This document shows, piece by piece, positions 62,179 through 64,000 of a stretch of DNA of 64,000 nucleotides; position 1 is the stretch's first letter, and the number at the start of each line of letters is the position of its first letter. Position numbers and translations under genes: made by a program. Below the pieces are notes generated by a model. The model made no database searches. It was not told the origin of the DNA and saw nothing but the letters and a program-made list of their open reading frames with translations. Source of the stretch: Nitrobacter vulgaris. Lineage in GTDB: Bacteria > Pseudomonadota > Alphaproteobacteria > Rhizobiales > Xanthobacteraceae. The stretch is from positions 139,298 through 203,297 of the forward strand of contig NZ_JAVDPZ010000004.1 in NCBI RefSeq assembly GCF_031453995.1, written 5' to 3'.

Positions 62179-62244
62179 GATCCGTATCGTTCTGGTAGGA
62201 CTGCCATGCTGGCGAATCAGTCAAAGGTTGACTCACGGCGCTGA
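61777..62244 (+). pseudogene. Truncated IS630-type transposase (N-terminal part only)
   Basis: 155 codons beginning MSPLPLRVDFNAQTTRS. Residues 25-78 are a helix-turn-helix (RRLLALAAIYDGATRTEAAK, GVQIVRDWVMKFNALGPDGL), then GQPPRLDDEHRRALAAVIES and CGVVRWRIVDLCQWLYEEF, the usual linker before the catalytic domain. After SKQTLSR (residue 134) comes a non-homologous tail DPYRSGRTAM ending at TGA 62242-62244. The DDE triad is absent. Confidence 0.8.
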
Positions 62245-62410
62245 CATTTCGTTTTGTGTCGTCTTGTTCTGTTTTGTGTCGTTTTGTTTCTTGTTCGCGA
62301 CGAGCAGAGCAGGTGTCAAGGAACGGCGGGCTGGCTGGGCCTACGCCGGGGTTCTGATATTTGGCCTCATTGTGGTGGTCACTGTCATGGTGCTGGCGCT
62401 GTCGTCGTGA
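62228..62410 (+). CDS. Small hydrophobic protein ahead of the terminase fragment
   Basis: 60 residues from TTG 62228, ending GTGA-overlapped with the terminase start. It has two hydrophobic stretches: SFCVVLFCFVSFCFLFA, whose codons are a tandem 20-base duplication (62251-62290), and AYAGVLIFGLIVVVTVMVLA. The sequence before about residue 25 may be junction debris. A conserved small ORF before terminase genes is common in phages. Confidence that it is expressed is low. Confidence 0.4.
   Translation: MTHGADISFCVVLFCFVSFCFLFATSRAGVKERRAGWAYAGVLIFGLIVVVTVMVLALSS
62251..62290. repeat. Two adjacent 20-base direct repeats
   Basis: GTTTTGTGTCGTCTTGTTCT (62251-62270) is followed at once by GTTTTGTGTCGTTTTGTTTC (62271-62290). 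Sixteen or more positions agree. T- and G-rich and unlike the surroundings; lies near the junction of the IS remnant and the phage-like part. Confidence 0.65.
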
Positions 62411-62637
62411 GCCTGCTGGAGACACGGGCGTGGGGCCGTTCGATCCCGGCCGAGCGCGCCGAGGACAACATTGAATGGTGCGAGCGCTATCTCTTCCTGC
62501 CGGAAGGCAAGCACGTCGGTCAGCGGCTGCAGATGGCCGAGTTCATGAAGGACGACTTCCGCGCTATTTACGGCAACCCGGCCGGCTGCGATGCCAATGG
62601 CTGGCCGACCGATAAGCTACATTCGTGGAATGACTAG
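62407..62637 (+). pseudogene. Truncated phage terminase large subunit (N-terminal fragment)
   Basis: 76 codons from GTG 62407: SLLETRAWGRSIPAERAEDN, IEWCERYLFLPEGKHVGQRL, QMAEFMKDDFRAIYGNPAG. This is the characteristic N-terminus of a phage large terminase, where the Walker A motif should follow soon after the last residues. Instead CDANGWPTDKLHSWND and a stop follow, so the ATPase and nuclease parts are lost. Scar of a past prophage. Confidence 0.7.
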
Positions 62638-62844
62638 CCGATCGAGCCGCACTTCCACGCCAGCCATACGCTCTTCCATGGCCGAGAAACGAGTTTCGAG
62701 CGCGCCGAAGCGCACTTCCATAGTGCGAGTTTCCTCGCTGATATTATCGAGCTTGGTGAGGATAGCAGTCTGGTTGCGGCGAATGGCGCGCAGCATCTCA
62801 TGGACGACCAATTGGACTTCGTCATTGCCGGGCTCTTCGCTCAT
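62617..62844 (-). CDS. Small coiled-coil protein, unknown function
   Basis: 75 residues from the ATG ending at 62844 (MSEEPGNDEVQLVVHEMLRA). The rest is a long heptad-patterned helix (IRRNQTAILTKLDNISEETR, MEVRFGALETRFSAMEERMA, VEVRLDRLVI) typical of short coiled-coil proteins recurring in Rhizobiales genomes and prophages. The stop lies 21 bases inside the convergent terminase fragment. Function unknown. Confidence 0.65.
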   Translation of the reverse strand: MSEEPGNDEVQLVVHEMLRAIRRNQTAILTKLDNISEETRTMEVRFGALETRFSAMEERMAGVEVRLDRLVIPRM

Positions 62845-62851
62845 CCGCGTT

Positions 62852-62953
62852 TTATAGCACGCCGCTAACAAAAAGCCAGAAGCGGGAGGTGAGCGACAGC
62901 TCGCCTTGCGCGTTGTTTAGCGCCAACGCCATGTAGGCTTCGGCGTCAGACAT
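62852..62953 (-). CDS. Possible 33-residue protein upstream of the coiled-coil gene
   Basis: ATG ending at 62953, TAA at 62852-62854. Reads MSDAEAYMALALNNAQGELS then LTSRFWLFVSGVL. The composition looks coding and it ends 8 bases before the coiled-coil ATG on the same strand, which would suit an operon. There is no clear ribosome binding site, so I keep it low. Confidence 0.3.
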   Translation of the reverse strand: MSDAEAYMALALNNAQGELSLTSRFWLFVSGVL

Positions 62954-63777
62954 TTCGCGCTGAGCCGAGCCGGGCACCATACTCCGCGCGGTTCAGCGGC
63001 TCAAATTGCGTTTGGTTCTGTCGTCTTTCATCTCACTCCGACACGGAAGTGGCGCCATCTGCAGGACAGTCCTGAACGAGGGACTCGCCGAGTTTACAAG
63101 ACTTCTTGAACGTCAATCGGCGGGTCCATGCGTCAGCCGATGTCGTCAAGTGTCGGCGAATCAAAATGTGACCCCGAGGGTCTGAATTCTAGTCAGCTTG
63201 GCTTTGGCGATTTTTCCTAAGCAGTGCCGGAGCCTACCAGACGGGCAAGCGAGCGATCTGAGAGCCACCGCCCGCGATGGCCTCCGTCTAAGTTCGCGCT
63301 CGGAACCCGAGTTTGACCTCTTGCGATTCACTTTAGAGCACTCCTGTTTCTGCGGGCGATGAATGAACGCAGGTCGAATTGGAGGGCGATGGTGCGGGGA
63401 TGGATTTTTCAGTTCGAACGGTCGCACGTCGAGATTCATTCATTTCTGCGATGGTCGGCCTCGTCGGCGGCGCTGGCCATCTAAAGTGGATTGCAATCGT
63501 TCTATTGTAGATGCCGCCGCCCGCGGGCGATAACGTCATCACGTTAGGTCCCTCAGCCTGAGCAAGTGCCACATTGATTCTAAGCACATTACTAGGAATC
63601 CCGCCTCGGCGACTCTGCGATTTCTATAAGATAGGACTTCAATGCGCAGAGATTGTTGGCAGAACTGCACATCCTCAAACGGCTAAACGCACTGCCAAAA
63701 ACCTCCTTATGAGCCCAACTGCTTTCCGCGCCAGTGTTAGGGGTGGCACGAAAATAATTCACTTGGATAAGCCAACG
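62954..63777. other. Region without confident genes (62.95-63.78 kb)
   Basis: Over 800 bases with only short frames. At 63150-63178 the sequence TGTCGGCGAATCAAAATGTG-ACCCC resembles an IS21-type terminal repeat; it could be the end of a lost insertion. From about 63580 the base composition drops towards A+T, continuing into the small zinc-ribbon gene. I saw no tRNA, array or toxin pair here. Confidence 0.45.
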
Positions 63778-63960
63778 ATGAATATCAATTTTATTCTCAA
63801 ATGTGAGACCTGCGAAACGCACACGGCCGTGCGTGCGGGTATGTCGAATCGTGCCTCCCAGCCGTTGCATTTCAGTTGTCAAACCTGTGGCTCACCCATC
63901 GGCATTGCGAGCGCGGGAGGTTGCGATCAAATCGCGAATGAATATGGAGAATACGATTAG
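63778..63960 (+). CDS. Short zinc-ribbon-like protein
   Basis: 60 residues from ATG 63778 (MNINFILKCETCETHTAVRA). Two CxxC pairs, KCETCE and SCQTCGSPIG, make a single zinc ribbon of about 45 residues. The frame is open upstream to 63574 but those residues look non-coding. The A+T content is higher than in the core genes, suggesting acquired DNA. It could be the full gene or the N-terminal part of a larger, truncated protein; no more than that can be said. Confidence 0.5.
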   Translation: MNINFILKCETCETHTAVRAGMSNRASQPLHFSCQTCGSPIGIASAGGCDQIANEYGEYD

Positions 63961-64000
63961 GGGCCTGCTGGCCACCTTCGGGATCTGTCTTCCCAAGCAT

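Overview
The window reads as a chromosome segment of a high-GC alphaproteobacterium, most probably of the Nitrobacteraceae (Bradyrhizobium / Rhodopseudomonas / Nitrobacter group). This rests on the gene order coaE-dnaQ-secB-Tim44-mltA-smr, hslVU beside hisB-hisH-hisA-hisF-hisE-coaA, grpE/dnaK/dnaJ, the FYDLN-type acidic protein, the DUF1150 and DUF2244 proteins, and at least ten copies of a dispersed intergenic palindrome of the kind scattered through these genomes. The genus is inferred from family knowledge and was not tested.

Positions 1-51.7 kb are dense core chromosome. 1-5.1 kb: CoA synthesis end (coaE, cut by the window edge), proofreading exonuclease, SecB, a Tim44-like protein, lytic transglycosylase MltA and an Smr protein. 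5.3-12.4 kb: HslVU protease, then the histidine genes with a small membrane-protein gene (DUF2628) inside the cluster, and coaA. 12.5-16.6 kb: a hybrid histidine kinase and the YifB/ComM ATPase. 16.7-24.6 kb: gshB, yraN, rsmI, an LppC-like lipoprotein, hemW, rdgB, rph and hrcA. 24.7-30.7 kb: heat-shock block (grpE, dnaK, dnaJ) followed by a PmtA-like methyltransferase; dnaK has a textbook alphaproteobacterial RpoH promoter. 30.9-40.5 kb: FMN reductase, dapB, gpmA, an Ada/Ogt protein, DUF2244, nth, rpsA, cmk, aroA and the FYDLN protein. 40.5-45.6 kb: tRNA-Ala(GGC), a small heat-shock gene with an RpoH promoter and a ROSE-type RNA thermometer, DUF1150, ilvD, ptsN and hpf. 45.6-51.7 kb: rpoN, two small exported proteins, lptB-lptA-lptC and a short RNase D.

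From about 51.7 kb to the end the sequence becomes looser and accessory: a broken NYN-LOTUS RNA-binding/nuclease gene, a tetratricopeptide protein, a two-gene operon joining a phospholipase D-VTT membrane fusion to an endonuclease/exonuclease/phosphatase-family hydrolase, very small proteins (a 50-residue membrane protein and a 59-residue DUF2934 protein), a cysteine-cluster protein with an apparent helix-turn-helix, a homocysteine methyltransferase, an exported dienelactone hydrolase, a truncated IS630-type transposase, a truncated phage terminase, and long stretches with no convincing gene (58.4-59.5 and 62.9-63.8 kb).

The most notable signals beyond gene calls are the thermosensor leader of hsp20, the matching RpoH promoters at dnaK and hsp20, the single-base homopolymer frameshift in the NYN-LOTUS gene, the PLD-VTT/phosphatase-fold operon, the helix-turn-helix/cysteine-cluster protein, and the family of dispersed composite palindromes. 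I did not find a clear defence island, CRISPR array, or complete mobile element.
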